In this document: piece by piece, positions 34,836 to 47,904 of the stretch
Position numbering within the stretch: position 1 is the stretch's first letter
Layout of the letters: every line of letters begins with the position of its first letter
Assembly: GCF_033807715.1 (NCBI RefSeq)
Contig: NC_084610.1
Span: 4,299,269 to 4,363,268 of the forward strand
Reading direction: 5' to 3'
Source: Cololabis saira
Taxonomy: Eukaryota; Chordata; Actinopteri; Beloniformes; Belonidae
Length of the DNA: 64,000 nucleotides
Translations under genes and position numbers: made by a program
Notes under the pieces: model-generated
The model's input: only the letters and a program-made list of their open reading frames with translations
Databases searched by the model: none
Told to the model about the DNA's origin: nothing

Positions 34836-37304
34836 ATCAGGCCGTAGTCCAACCATGCCGGTAGGGTTAGCTGACTTCAACTAGTCTGACCCTGTAGCTG
34901 CAGGCCAAGTGACAGGAAAGTTCTGCTAGTTCTCCCTTCAGCTCAGCCAGTCCTCTTTTTTGGATGTTTTAGTTGCGACACCTGAAATTAGGGTGTTTGA
35001 ACGGATGTTTTTAATAGGAATTAATGTAAAGTAACAATTAGCATGATAGGTTAGCATAAGCTTAGTCAGCCAAGCTAAAATGTAGCATGGTTAACTGTGA
35101 TTTACAGAAGGTGGGCGTGTTCCACCTGGCTTCCCAGTAGGTGATGTCACGGCGGGTTTGTACAGTCATTTCAAAGTCTCCGGTTCAATCACCCTTCGAT
35201 CAAAGTTGAGGCCAGATGAACCAGACTAATTCTGTTCTATTAGAGACGTGCAGCCGATCCTCCATAACCCCAGAGAGCTACTTCCAGGACAACCCAAATC
35301 CGGCTGAGGTGGTCTCTTTGTACATTTCTAAGAACAAGCAGCTGAAATTGAACTTGCCGACACTTCTGTTGATGCCTGAAGTTGAACTTTCCTCAATGTC
35401 TAATGCAAGCAGTGCTTCCAACTTACCCACTAGTCCCATAATTCAATTTGGCAACACCTGACATCACCTCAGTGAATGGTTCCATCGTTTATGTGTGAGT
35501 GATGGCTGAGTATGGTTATTTCTGCTGTAAAGTTGGACAATTTGACATAAGAAGCAATAGAAAATTACTCTTTTGGAGCACAGCCTAGTGGTTATTCAAG
35601 GAACTGCACTTTGCCATTGCCTTTCAAAGGAAAACCAGAGTTTGCCCTTTGGTCTTGGCCTCTCTACCAGCTTGACTTCTATGAATGCTTGGCTAGGACC
35701 CTTTGGCATCACTCGGCAATGCACTGGGTACTGTTTTGGTAAAGATAAGTGATCATTTTGATCTTTCACAACTAAAAACAAAACATACTAATGACACTAG
35801 AGGCCTGATAATGTCCGCTTAAACTTGCATTCACAACAGTGGTCACCACGGTCATGCAGCTAGTATTTAATCTACCTGGAATAACTTTACATACCTGCTA
35901 AAAGACACTTTCTTTTATATACCAATACACAGATGGACACTTTTGATTTAGAAGTGATGATTTCACTGATGATAATTTGGCATAGTCTGAAAAACCTCCA
36001 TTCATTTCTGGCTCCAAGGGAGCAAAAATCAAAGTTATTTCAGGCTGCTCAACAAAAGCAGCGCGCGCTGGCAGGACAATATGACAGATTATGGTATTAA
36101 TCTAATAAATTTGAATAATACATCAGAGTCCGGTGTATTTTCAAAGTGCGCTCTCGATCCAATTTGTATTACACATGCATAACATATTCATTCATCTTTT
36201 AATTACATATCATTACTGAGTCATTCTGATACCAATGGATTAACTACTGTAGAGTGTAACTAATTGCTACAAGTTAATCAAGAGTTTCCCTCTAAGGAAT
36301 CCTCGTGCTGTAATCTAATATACAGGAATGTTATATTGTAGAGTTGGCTACATTTCCCTACCTCCTCTCCTTTTCATGTAATATTCATAATAGTCTTCTT
36401 CCCCCAAAAAAACCTGAACTCTCCAGGTGGGAAATTGAGCATGCGTCTCCCGACAAAACCTGAGCCACTCAGGGCTTTTTAAAGACTCTTCTGTTAATGG
36501 TTAAGCTGTCCCTGGGTTCCTTTTAGCTATTGTAATCCATACACAATACCCACACGTTTAATGGGAGAGATGCCTGCAATGAAGCAGGGGGTGCATTTCG
36601 CAGGGATCAATTTAGCCCTCAAACAATATGCCAGGGTCTGCCTTCTTGGGACAATACGGCTGTTGGGTTGTCACAATGCAGAAAACGGGATATCGTCATT
36701 GCAGTTTAGACTTGATGATGGCAAAAGGAAAAGAGGGGGGGTTAATGACACGCTGCCGATCTGAGTTACTTTCAGAGGAAGGTAAAAAACGTGAGCTTTG
36801 AGTGAATTGCAGAACAGTGATGAACCAGCAGGGTTTCCTTTTAGAGAGCCGGACGTCCAGCGGTGTTCCGGGCTAAAAGAGAGGCCACGGTGAGTCTCCA
36901 GCTACACACAATGGCGTCTTCACTCTAACCAGTGGGGACAATGGACAATAAAAGGCAATCACTCTCACTTCACCGGGACAATTACTGCATGACTTAACCT
37001 CAGTCACTTTTTTTATTTTTTTTTGTTGAAACGAACAAGCCGTTGACTTTGACATTTGCTCATCTCCTCTCCACCACCACCCCCCCCCCGGTGAAAAGAT
37101 ACTCTAGACTGAGTGCAGCAGCATGGTGCATGCTGGGATGATGCGGCAGCCTGCTGCTGAGCACTTCCTGTCCACAGCTGGTTAAGGGGCTCCTGCGTTC
37201 TCCTGTGACTAAGATGTGCAAGGGTGGGAACTAAAAGTTAGGTAAATACCACAGATTAACAAGTTGTTGGTTTTTTTCAATGTGTCATATTAAATAAAGT
37301 CATT
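34836..37304. other. Unique non-coding sequence
   Basis: No gene or element is recognised. 36080-36360 is AT-rich and repeat-free. A C-run lies at 37079-37089. Confidence 0.5.
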
Positions 37305-37905
37305 TCATCAATGAATGTGGTATTACTGCTATTTCAACATTTAGAGTCATCACCAGAAAAATAACTTATTTGACAAATTTCACCTGTTTCAAGTAAATTT
37401 TCACTTGAAATAAGTAGAAAAATCTGGAACAAGATTTATCTTCTCATTATAAGCAAAAAAACCTTGTTCCACTGGCAGATTTTTCTACTTATTTTAAGTG
37501 AAAATCTACTTGAAACAGGTGAAAATTGTTGTTTTTTCCAGTGATGAGTCTTGTTTTAAGTGTAATGAGATTTTTTTACTAAAATGAGACATTTTAACTA
37601 GAAATAAGACAAATATTCTTGTTAAGATATTGAGTTTTTGCAGTGATCCATGTTACTTATCCTGTGAAGGACAGAGTCATATTGATAAGTTCAGAAAAGT
37701 GTTTTTTATTGTTGTGTTTTGATGTATTTGATGTAAGCCCAGTGGATATTTAAAGCTTACAGAAGGCTGCATTTAACTGCTGCTATGTCATTCCTGCAGT
37801 ATTTCTGCAGGTGTTTTGGTCACTGCTATTATTTGTAATATATTATATTATTTGTAATCAGCACAAATTATCTGTCCCCATATGATAAAATCCACCATCC
37901 CCCCC
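37305..37905 (-). mobile_element. CAGTACT-family element, copy 3 (truncated both ends)
   Basis: Reverse complement of the copy at 15432-16194. The match runs from TCATTTCATCAATGAATGTG to CCACCATCCCCCC and lacks both outer ends. The internal hairpin is present with a short centre. Target duplications are not identifiable. Confidence 0.85.
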
Positions 37906-37969
37906 ATTCAATATGTTGTAGAACTAATTTCAGCAGCAACTTGAAGCAGTCACTTCCTGTATGACTTGA

Positions 37970-38700
37970 TCCGTGGAGGATTTTTGGTCCCACCACCACA
38001 TTTCAACCCAACTGAGGTCTGCAGTTTTACTTGCCTTTTCAAAAACCTTGATTTTTCTACTTTCCAGGCCTTCTTGTGTTGATTTGCTCCTGTGCTTTGG
38101 ATCATTGTTATGTTTTATAACTCAGTTCTCACTGTCAGACTCACTGTACCAGATGAATCTCAAGGTAAATGTGACAGAAGAGTTAATTGTTTCAATGACA
38201 GCGAGGTGTCCAGCTGCCACGGGTTCAAAACAACCTCAAATCCTCACCCCTTCACTGCCATGCTAGACGGTTGGTTTGAAGTGTTTCTACTGGTTGGCAT
38301 TAAGGCTAAATGAATCTGTCCATAGGACATCGTTCACAAAGACTTGTAGTTTGTTTAAATGCAGTTCTGCATGTTCAACTAAGCTTTAGATGCAGACGGC
38401 CTCATATTTCATCAAGGATACTCTTTACACAGAGGAGTTTATGGTCCAGCATCTGCAAAAACCACTTGGACATCCATTTTTGTAAAGACTGAACTCTCAC
38501 TGGACAGGGTAAACTCATTTTGGGTTCAATCTTCTATAGAGTGGTGCTCATCAACAGTTGCTTCTCTAATACCATTGCTTGCTTGCTGACTTTTGGCATT
38601 GTGTTGACACCCGAATGCTCCATACTTAGAAACTACAGCTTTTTCAGTGATCTGCACACCTGATGATCAGTTCATCTGGGACTGATGATTAACAGCTCCT
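37970..38700 (-). mobile_element. Tc1/mariner-like relic, minus strand
   Basis: On the plus strand, segments such as CATTTCAACCCAACTGAGGT, TTGATTTGCTCCTGTGCTTT, CCAGCTGCCACGGGTTC, ATGAATCTGTCCATAGGACA and GACGGCCTCATATTTCATC read as the reverse of a transposon family frequent in fish, including the 'Tc1/mariner-like' transposase region. Order is partly rearranged and no frame is intact. Assignment rests on memory of the family. Confidence 0.45.
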
Positions 38701-40892
38701 GTCTTCAAATCACCATCTTAAATCTTACTGAAGCAGTAAGGGGGTACTTGGATTACTCATATGATTTTTTTTTTCTTTTTGCATTAAATCTTTGTGATAC
38801 TTTTGATAAAGATGCAAAATATTATATATATACACATACACATATAAATAAAATATGTAAAAATATATTGAAAGGGTGTTTTGACTATTGTACGACTGCA
38901 TTAAATGCATGGTCACAAGTGCATCCCATAATTGTGGCTGTATTTCATTAAGATCAGGTAAATATCAGTATCTCAGCCTGTCATTAATAATGACACAGCC
39001 CACAACTAAATACACGTTCACTGTTAATTACCAGAGGCCATGTGTGTTAAATATCAGATTCCTCCCTCTAAATAGTGGCTAGTTCTCCCTCGCAGTCTCA
39101 TCTGTCACTGTAAATGTCATCACTTTATTCTCTCGTTGGCGACCGTGACAGGCCCCCACTTTGAGCCTCGCTTTATCTCCTTTGCCGTCCATTCTCTCCG
39201 TCCTTTTCTCTTTTTTTTTATATCCCCCTCCCCCCGTCCACCGTTTACCGCTGTATCCGCTTTATACACGTGGCCAATGATTGCCCCTGTAAAGGTATTT
39301 TCAGTTTCAATCTTGCATTTTCCCAGGAGAGAACAGGGGGGAGTACAAAAAAAAAAAAAAAAAAAAAAAACAAGGACTGGGGGGGCTTTCTTTCTGCAGC
39401 TGGTTTCACTGAGAAAATTGTTCAGAATTGCCTCATTCCAGGGCAGATTAGCGAACGCATACAATCCCAGGCTAAGTGCTATTGTGCACCACAATTTGGC
39501 CATTATACTTTGTCTTTTCCATTTAGAGAACCCCTACCCAATTAAAGTAATACAGCCCTTCCAATACCTGCTCCCAATTAAATCTGGGCGGTATTACCTG
39601 CCTTGATAGAGCTGGCTGTGGCTCCTCAACACTCGCTCGCATTCATTAGGCCTATTCAACATGACGGAGCTGATGACAACGATTCAAGTTGTTCGCCCAG
39701 CGTCCCCCCCGCCTCCTCGCCACTCTTCCCGGACGGGCCCTCACTTTCTTTTTCCCCTTGTGTTCCTCGCTCCTCTCAGGACCGCTCACTCCGAGGATTC
39801 AGAATTGGCCGGGGAATAGAGAGGAGGGAGGGTCACTCCGTGACACTCTTCTCCTTGCCCCCTCCCCTTTTCCACCCTTTCTCCCACATTTTCTCGCCTG
39901 CCCTCTGGTTTTGTTTCCCAGGTACCTAGGTTTTTTTTCTTCTCCCCCAGTTCATTGTGCCTATTTCAAACCTTTCGTCCGTGCTACTCGGCTGGCACCA
40001 TTTTAAAGCCCTGTCGTCACAAAGAAAGAGCTTGTCCAGGCCACTGACTCGATTGACAATTTTGGAGCTTTAAAGTTCACAAAAGCTGCAGCTTGGGGTG
40101 CTGCTAAAATGGTGGAGGTGGAGGGGGGCAGTAGTCAGAGTGACATGTCTGCCGTCTAAACCCATAACCACCAGGTGTTGGTAGCCTTTTGAGGAGAGAT
40201 CTGTCATATTTCTTGGGCTCAAGCAGAAAAATTTCCGCTATTTAGTGTCAGTTTTTATGAGGCTGCAGCTGTAATGAGCCAAGAAAACAGACGAGACACA
40301 GTGACAGCGTATAAATGGTACACAAAGCCTCAAATGTGCACACATCATGTGTTTAACAGGCAAAACAGACGCTCAGATTTCCTGAGAGGGAGGCAGCATT
40401 CAACAAGAAAGTGCTATGCTGCCAATGAGTGAAGAGTGGTGGAAACAGAAACCTTTTAAAAATCCACTGATAAAACCAAGAGTACAGCAACAAAACATAT
40501 ATATACAGTAGTTAACGTGGCGGGTTCTGTCAAGTGTGTACAGTAGCTTTGATCTTTTGTCCCATATCCTCATATTCTGATTCTTTTTATTCTTGAAATT
40601 GAAGTTAGATCGGGTTTTCCTTTCTGAAGCCAATGCAGAAGTATAAAAACGTGCAGTTCTTTAAATAACCACTAGAGGCAGGCACCAAAAGTAAGTCCAT
40701 CTCTGTCTGGGAACTTTTCAGCTAAAATATACATACTTGCAGCCTACAACACAAAACAAAGTTACAGTTCACGCCCATGACTGCAACATGGGCTGGGGGG
40801 TTACACAGTGAAATCATACAAACCCACAAATGTTAGCACATTTGCAGCTGCATTGGGATCCATGGTATCTTACAGCCACATGTCATCACTTC
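38701..40892. other. Unique sequence, candidate conserved element at 39380-39660
   Basis: 39347-39370 is a run of 24 A. 39380-39660 is repeat-free with AATTAAA and TTAATT cores and GGCCATTATAC/CCAATTAAATC blocks, a composition typical of conserved vertebrate elements. This is inference, no alignment was possible. Frames of 127, 156 and 108 codons around 39120-39930 overlap one another, span the A-run or have no domain; none is supported as a gene. An AT-rich patch lies at 38815-38860. Confidence 0.4.
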
Positions 40893-41648
40893 AACTAGGA
40901 CGGGGGTCGGCAACCCGCGGCTCTAGAGCCGCATGCGGCTATTTAGCGCCGTCCTAGTGGCTCCTGGAGCTTTTTCAAAAATGTTTGACCTTTTTTTCAT
41001 TTTTTTTTCTTTTTTTTCCATTTTTTTTTCCTCTTCTTTTCCTCTTTTTCTCTTCTTTTTTTTCCCTTTTTTTCTTTTTTCTTCTTTTTTTTCCTTTTTT
41101 CTATTTTTTTCTTCATTTTTCCTTTCCTTTTTAATATCAACATTTTGACTTTTTTCTCGAAAATATGACTTTTTTCTCAACATTTCGATTTTTTTCTCGA
41201 CATTTCGACTTTTTTCCCCCAGATTGTACTTCAACGTTAATCTCGACTTTTTTCTCGAAATGTTGTATTTTCTTTAAATTTTGACTTTTTCTCGACATTT
41301 CAACTTTTTTCTCAACATTTCAACTTTTTTCACGAAATTTTGATTATTTCCTCGACATTTCGACTTTTTTCTCGACATTTCGACTTTTTTCTCAAGATTG
41401 TACTTCAACATTAATCTTGACATTTCAACTTTTTTCCCGAAATTTTGACTTTTTTCTCGAAATGCATAATGAATAAAAAATCTCCCCCCAGTTATAACTA
41501 ACATAGAAACATGCAGCATGTGTTGCCTTCATTCTAAGACTGATACAAGACTTTTCATTTTTTTTCGGCTCCAGACATATTTGTTTTTTGTGTTTTTGGT
41601 CCAATACGGCTCTTTCAACATTTTGGGTTGCCGACCGCTGAACTAGGA
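40893..41648 (+). mobile_element. hAT MITE, copy A, perfect 8-bp duplication
   Basis: The 740-bp body (40901-41640) is flanked by exact AACTAGGA duplications (40893-40900, 41641-41648). Ends are CGGGGGTCGGCAACCC and GGGTTGCCGACCGCTG, inverted repeats of the CAGNGGTCGGCAACCC type used by hAT (Charlie-like) elements. Inside the left end is GCGGCTCTAGAGCCGCATGC. A T-rich tract and a CGACTTTTTTCTCGA satellite fill the interior. No transposase. A second copy lies reversed at 46239-46746. Confidence 0.93.
41140..41460 (+). repeat. CGACTTTTTTCTCGA satellite inside the hAT MITE
   Basis: About a dozen degenerate copies of an 18-22 bp unit near ACATTTCGACTTTTTTCTCG. A shorter version lies in copy B (46430-46580, reversed). 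Similar units begin the window at 1-100. Confidence 0.85.
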
Positions 41649-44600
41649 CTTTCAGAGAAACAAACTGTCCCAACAAGGTCCGGTAGCAACGGCGTCCCGG
41701 CCAGAGCTCAGGCCAGGCTTTCTTCCTCACTCCAACTGTCCTACCAGATTCTCCGGTAGTTGTGACTGAGGTAAGGCAGGTCCATTGCAACTAATGAACA
41801 TAATTCCACTTTATTTTTTGTATTCATGCATTTATGGATGAGCTGGGGATGGGCAGAGCCTTTTACAACAAAACTGGCCCTTTTTACCCCTCACACAACT
41901 TTGCACCCGTGACACACCGAACACGCTGGTGCGGATGCTCAGCCGTGGATAGACGGGGAAACATCTTGAACCAAGAAAAGGAAAGCCAGTTGCCTTGACT
42001 CAGATGTCTGAGGAAGTGTCTGGACGTGTCCTCATTTTCCCAGCATTCCCAGCCCACAACCAAAATAAATAATCTTGACCCAAAAGTTTAACAAGAGACA
42101 TATTCTGCACATTTCACCAAGTCTTAATGAAATTCTTTCCAAAACACGTCTTTAATCGCTGTGCCCACAGCAGACGGTCAAGCATGAGACTCAACTCCAC
42201 CCCCTTCTCCAGCTGGTGTTAGTTTTGTACGACGCCAAAGGCAGCTAAATGTGGCACCGGGTGGAGATAAAGATAAGGAAGACGGACAAATCTACTCTGA
42301 TCAGGGTCTGTGATGTCACAGTTCTCAGCAAACCTGAACGGCTCATTAAAACCACAGATTTTTAAAGTTAGGAAGCTCCAAACGAAATGGCATCATTTTA
42401 ACTTTATCATTAAAGTTCTGAGTAGGTCATTACTGCTCTCAAGGGCAGTCTTTTATAATGTTATGTCCCCTTCAAGTAAATAAATAGTGTAAAAATCGTC
42501 CTACGTGCCGACGTGACTGAAACTAAATCTTAAGGTACAATAATCACTTGTCCTCCAAAAGAGCGTAATACCTCCTTGATAAACTCCCCTGTGCTACTGG
42601 ATTTCCTCTCTCTGACATTTGGACATAATCTAGGTGAATATAACCGGACGAGGAGGTGGAAGCGGAGGCGGAGGAGGGGTTTCCAGCACGAGAGTGACAT
42701 TCTCAAGACCCCCCATGAGGGGGAACCTCATGGTCCCTGCTCAGCCGAGAGTGGGAATGATATCAACTTTCCCTTTTCAGTGCGCCGGAGGAGCGGCAGC
42801 TCCCTCCCTCCCTCCCTCCCTCCCTCCTCGCTCCCTCCCTTCGCCTGCCCGGCTTTCTTCCAGATGAGATGGGGCAGCTCTGATAAAGCAGCCATCTGAG
42901 AGTCATGTGGGCTTTCACTTGAAAGACACAGGAACCATGTGTGTGCAATATTTGCTATGTGGCGACTCTGGCTGTGTCTCCACAGCTAACGTTAGAAAAA
43001 CTCTTTAATATCTTTATTTTCTCCTTGATGAAACCTTAATTTTCAACCAATCTAAAATTTTTCAACAGATCGGGTGCGGGTTCATGATAATTCACCTCCA
43101 ACGCACATTCATTTCACCTGAGCACATCTACAAAAGGCCCGATCAGCCAGCCAATCAGATTCCGGCGAAGTAGGTCTGCGTGTCCTGACCTTGGGAGCCA
43201 CGGCAACCCCAGATCCCGCTCCTCCTTTGATATGCCAAATCTAAGATCTCGCTCTGGCAACTGAAGGCTGTTGTGTTGCTCTTTCTTCCTCGCGTCCACG
43301 TTAAAAGGGAAATTGGCCGTGACTTTCATTCTCGCCGCTCTGATATGAAAAAAGAAAGAAAAATGATCAAGCTCTCTCACCTCGGGGGGGAGTGTGAGGG
43401 AAAGGATGTTTGGCATGTTGTATTGTAGTTTTAAAATAATGAGGGATTTGAATTTGAGGTATTCCAATAGGTGAATAAAATATCTGAGATGCCCCTTCAG
43501 ATTTTTCCTCCTTTTGTTTGTATGCTGCTTGATGCCCACCGGACTCTGAGGACACGTGTGTGTGTGCAACCACTTAGCAAGGAAAGGAAGCCGGATGGGA
43601 GAGGAAGATAAAGGATGGCTAAATTCAGACCACATGCTCCAACAAATGGAGTCACCAGCGGCTACTTCCAGTCACGGTAGCTTTATATAACTGGAAAAAG
43701 GGAGGGATGGGGTCCAAGGATCAAAATGAATGACATTCATATTTTCATAATGTGCTACAGAGTTTCACAGCAGTTTCTCTTCGACCGTTTAAGAGTTTGG
43801 CATTTTAAAAAGGACGGAGACAAACATTCATTTAGTTTTTTTTGACGACACACTAATTCTAGAACTTAGTTTTCTAACACTGGCAGAAGCTGTCATTTCA
43901 AAATATGATGTTTTTGTCCAGGCATCTCTGTCCAGCTGGTGCCATCTTCTCCTAAGTCGGAATAAGTTGACTACTGATGTCTCACAAACTTCCTATACAC
44001 TGCAGATACTCATTTTTCAGAAAGTTTTTTTTTTTTTTAAAGCAACCTTGTTTCAAGAAAATCAAGAGACTGTTTTAGTAGTTTTAAGAATTCTAGCCAA
44101 GAAAAAGGTTCCTACCGCCCTAGCCAATATATTTTTGCATAAAACAAGACAATTTTAACTGGGTTTATGGGATATTAGCTTTATTTTTAGTTTTTCATCT
44201 TCAGCGACCAGAACTGAAGAACATTGCCCTGTTCGATGCACTCAATGTATCCCACAATGCATCATGTGGTGCATATTCAGTACTCTGCATTTGTAAGTTA
44301 TATTATAACGTACAACATAGCGTGTAAAGGTTGATTTCAGACCAAATCAGAATTTTTTTGTTTAAGTTTAAGATAATTCTGAATGGGCTGGTGCCATAAC
44401 TCCGGCCCCAAGATTGTAATGTCTTTCTGAACTTCATGTTTAAACTTGGCAGCCCTTATAAATAGATACTTTATTAACTGCTGGAAGTGATACCAATAGT
44501 TGTTGGATTTATCACATACAACTGCATCTCTACTCACATGTATATCATGTTAATGGTATCTACTACATGGGTCATTTAGGAAAAGATCTGGGATCGGCCA

Positions 44601-46224
44601 GGGCCTAAATGGTTCCTGTGCACTTCATTTGTCTACATAAGGGAGAGATTCAGTTGTGATATGCTGCTGGAGTAGTATTACTACGTAGTGTACCTTTAAA
44701 GTTAGTTCTTGTTCTTGCCTCTTCTTGTACAATATTTATTATCTCCTGATTCATCGGCCTGAAAAATACCATTTCAGTGTCAAGAGTTTTGTGCTAATAT
44801 CAACCTCAAAGACTACAGGGCAAAACAATCAACCAGGGCCTCTGTTCATGCCCCCTCATTTGACCTAATTTTCAGAGAAAATAAATACCTTTTATTTTAA
44901 TCTGCAAGAGGAACTGGAGATAAAAAAAAAAAAAGAATAAGTTTTCCAGAACATAAATTCCAATATCATGAAATAATACTGATACTGGTTTTCATCATCT
45001 GACAAATTAGTGCATAAATTACATATACTGCAAGACAGATTGACATTTACACACCAGGTTTTAGTCGATTTTTATTTAAAGCAGAGAAGTCCCTTATTTT
45101 TAGTTCCTGAATTTATATCCACAGTAACATCTGTTTGTTGACGTGTAGTCCCATCCCCTTCCCTCTTCCACCTTGTAGCCACCCCGATGCTGGGATTTGC
45201 TCATTTTCCTCCTCAGCAGATGTTAGCAACTTGCAGGAATTAGCACAGGCAGTAACCCCGGCCAGCTTTTAATTAATTTTACACAGACAGTAGTGCAGTG
45301 ACCCCATGAAAAAGGACGAGGTGCAGCCGACTAATCAGCCCGAGCCCCGTGACATCACTCCTGGACCTGCCAAGCCGGCCAAAACAGGGGGAGCTCAGGT
45401 AGTTTACTGTGGATACAAAGCGCCAATTTATCACTATAAGCAAATGCTAACCTAGGAGCGTTGCCCCCGGCAGAATTAATTGGCCCTCTCCCTGTCTGTG
45501 AAGTGTCTGGCCTTGTTTGAAAAGACAGGCTGCCCCAGAGACCCTCGCTCTCAACACTCTGCTCTGAGAAGCTGCGTCGCCATTGGCCCACCGATATCCA
45601 TGGTAACCGCTGTTCTACATAACCAGGAAGTGCTTGTACATGTAAACCGTGGAGGAAATGAGTGTTGGGGCGAACTCAAAATGTGAAGTCACGTGGCATT
45701 TTAGGGAAATCCTGCCAAAAATCCACATTAATGCAAAATTTTGATGGGCGCAGAGGTGGAAACCGCACAAGGGATGATGGGTATCAGAGAAAAAACCCAC
45801 TCTGCTGAGACCAAAAAGGACTGGGTGCAGAGCAAGAGCAACTTTCTAGTACATTAGTCACTGCAGATTGAAGGCTACAGTCAGCTAAAGGGACAAAAAA
45901 AAAGACGAGGGAGACAAAGCGTCCCCCGTCTTCCTCCTCCCCTCCACCTCAGCAACTGTTGGTGCGGTTGAGAGTGCAGCCCTATCTGGCCGGCCCATCC
46001 GCGGTGTCTCCTTTCCCCGGCTCCTGTACTAGGGGAGAATAATTAATCGGGCTAACAGGTAAGAGATACCGAGATGTGGCATAAGAGCAGCTTTCAGAGC
46101 TTTGTGTGTGTGGGGTTTCCATGCTGAAATGGATCTGCCGGCCAGTCAGGGCCCCTCTGGGGGGGGGGGGGGCTCCGTGAGTGGATCTCACCAGACGGAC
46201 GGCTCCAGAGACGCCCACCTTCTC
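41649..46224. other. Unique non-coding sequence
   Basis: No supported gene. 42799-42842 is a (CTCC)n pyrimidine run. 44030-44040 is a T-run. 45225-45500 is repeat-free mixed sequence with TTAATTAATTTTAC and AGAATTAATTGGCC blocks, a possible conserved element. The 173-codon frame at 43114-43635 (minus) has no recognisable domain. 46160-46172 is a G-run. Confidence 0.5.
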
Positions 46225-46238
46225 CACCGTTCGTCTTG

Positions 46239-46746
46239 CTATAGACCAGCGGTCGGCAACCCAAAATGTTGAAAGAGCCATATTGGACCAAAAACACAAA
46301 AAACAAATATGTCTGGAGCCGCAAAAAATGAAAAGTCTTGTATCAGCTTTAGAAAGAAGGCAACACATGCTCCATGTATCTATATTAGTTATAACTGGGA
46401 GAAGATGTTTTTTACATTATGCACTTCGAAAAAAAAGTCAAACTGTCGAGAAAAAAGTTGAAATTTTGAGAAAAAACTCGAAATGTCAAGATTAATGTTG
46501 AAGTACAATCTTGAGACAAAAGTCGAAATGTCGAGAGAAAAAAAAGTCAAAATTTTGAGAAAAAGGTTGAAATGTCGAGATTAAAAAAGGAAAGGAAAAA
46601 GGAAGAAAAAAAGAGAAAAAAAGAAGAAAAAAAGAAGAAAAAAAAAAGGTCAAACATTTTTGAAAAAGCTCCAGGGAGCCACTAGGGCAGCGCAAAAGAG
46701 CCGCATGCAGCTCTGGAACCGTGGGTTGCTGATCCCTGCTATAGAC
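46239..46746 (-). mobile_element. hAT MITE, copy B, nested in the L1 fragment
   Basis: A 492-bp body (46247-46738) flanked by exact CTATAGAC duplications (46239-46246, 46739-46746). Ends CAGCGGTCGGCAACCC and GGGTTGCTGATCCCTG. It is the reverse of copy A at 40893-41648, with a shorter satellite and an A-rich tract. Its 8-bp duplication overlaps the last bases of the L1 direct repeat, so it inserted after the LINE. Confidence 0.93.
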
Positions 46747-47325
46747 CAATAAATGGGGAATCGACTGTTCTGGGTCCGAAAGACAGATTAACACGTCGTC
46801 CGCATACAGACTTAAACGGCTCTCAACATTATTAATTGTGATACCTTGGATGTTAGGATGGCTCCTTATGCCCACCGCTAGGGGCTCAGGGGGGATATCA
46901 AAAAGTAATGGAGATAGGGGGGCTCCCTGTCTCACCCCACGCTGTAAAGCAAAAGAAGCAGATTTATCATTATTAGTGATAACTGAGGATGTTGGACAGA
47001 GGTATAGCATTTTAACCCAGGCACTAAATGCATCTCCAAATCCGAATCTATTAAGGGCCTCAAAAATATAGGGCCACTCTGTTTGGTCAAACGCCTTTTG
47101 GGCGTCAAGTGACAGAATAGCCGCCCTCGAGTCTCTACCATGTTTTGAGTATACAATATTAAGGACCTGTCTTATATTGCTAAAGGAAAATCGAGCTGGG
47201 ATAAACCCTGTTTGGTCCGGGTGTATGATGGACAGTATGTGTTTCCCAAGTCTATTGGCAAGTACTTTAGTAATTGTTTTGAAGTCATAATTTAAAAGGG
47301 CTATGGGTCTGTAGTTACTACACTA
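46747..47325 (-). pseudogene. L1-clade reverse transcriptase fragment
   Basis: The frame is open, with no stop, across ~190 codons. In order: NYRPIALLN and KVLANRL (fingers), HPDQTGFIP, SLDAQKAFDQTEW (motif A region), then RGVRQGAPLSPLLFD (motif B) and YADD (motif C, catalytic aspartates, 46795-46806). The N-terminal endonuclease and the C-terminal half are absent. L1 ORF2 makes the cDNA copy during retrotransposition. The open frame suggests a fairly young copy, but it cannot be active: both sides are missing and a hAT element replaces what follows. Confidence 0.88.
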
Positions 47326-47342
47326 CACCGTTCGTCTCGCTA

Positions 47343-47863
47343 AAGAGGAAACTCGGGGCGCCGGAGCAACCCGGAGGCCGCCAGGTGACGGATCCAGCGC
47401 TCACCATCGATACCTTTCACTCAAGCAACCAAGCGTGACTCACCTGAACACATTTTTTATTTGAGTGACACATCCGCCTAGAAATCGAACCTAAAAGTAG
47501 CTGCTGTCCCAGCTAACAAAGACCGTCTAAATCAAAAGCACCGGGATGTGACAGTACAGTTTGTTAAAGCAGCATGTTTCTGAAGGATCATTTCCTGCAG
47601 GAGTACTGCAGCTTCTTCCAGTGGGTGTCAGGTGATTGACAGCAAGCTAAATGTAATGCAATACATTCACTGATGTCAAAGTCTGTGGAATTTTGATTAA
47701 GAAAAAAAACAAAGTTTTGCACAGCGTGTACAGTAAACCCAGAGGGAGACTGTCTTGTTTGCAGAGATGAGTGAGGTGGAAGAGACTAAAGTTGGGTTTT
47801 GACACGAGGCTTGGACTGAAGATCGATTTTTTTTTTTTCTAAACTGAAAATCGGTGCCTTGCA

Positions 47864-47904
<41 letters not shown>

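Larger units (their letters stand above)
46225..47342 (-). mobile_element. L1-clade LINE fragment flanked by 17-bp direct repeats
   Basis: Reverse-transcriptase coding on the minus strand (46747-47325), with the outer sequence CACCGTTCGTCTTGCTA (46225-46241) repeated at 47326-47342 with one mismatch. Such 15-20 bp duplications are expected for target-primed retrotransposition. The fragment lacks a LINE 3' end: it stops soon after the YADD motif, with no 3' UTR or poly(A). A hAT MITE later inserted inside, next to the left duplication. Confidence 0.75.

Noticed and set aside
34150..35200. Possible tRNA-derived SINE near CCGGTTCAATC (35180)
   Set aside because: B-box-like motif only; no A box at the right distance and no tail.
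43114..43635. 173-codon minus frame
   Set aside because: No recognisable domain, no splice or promoter context, overlapped by another frame.
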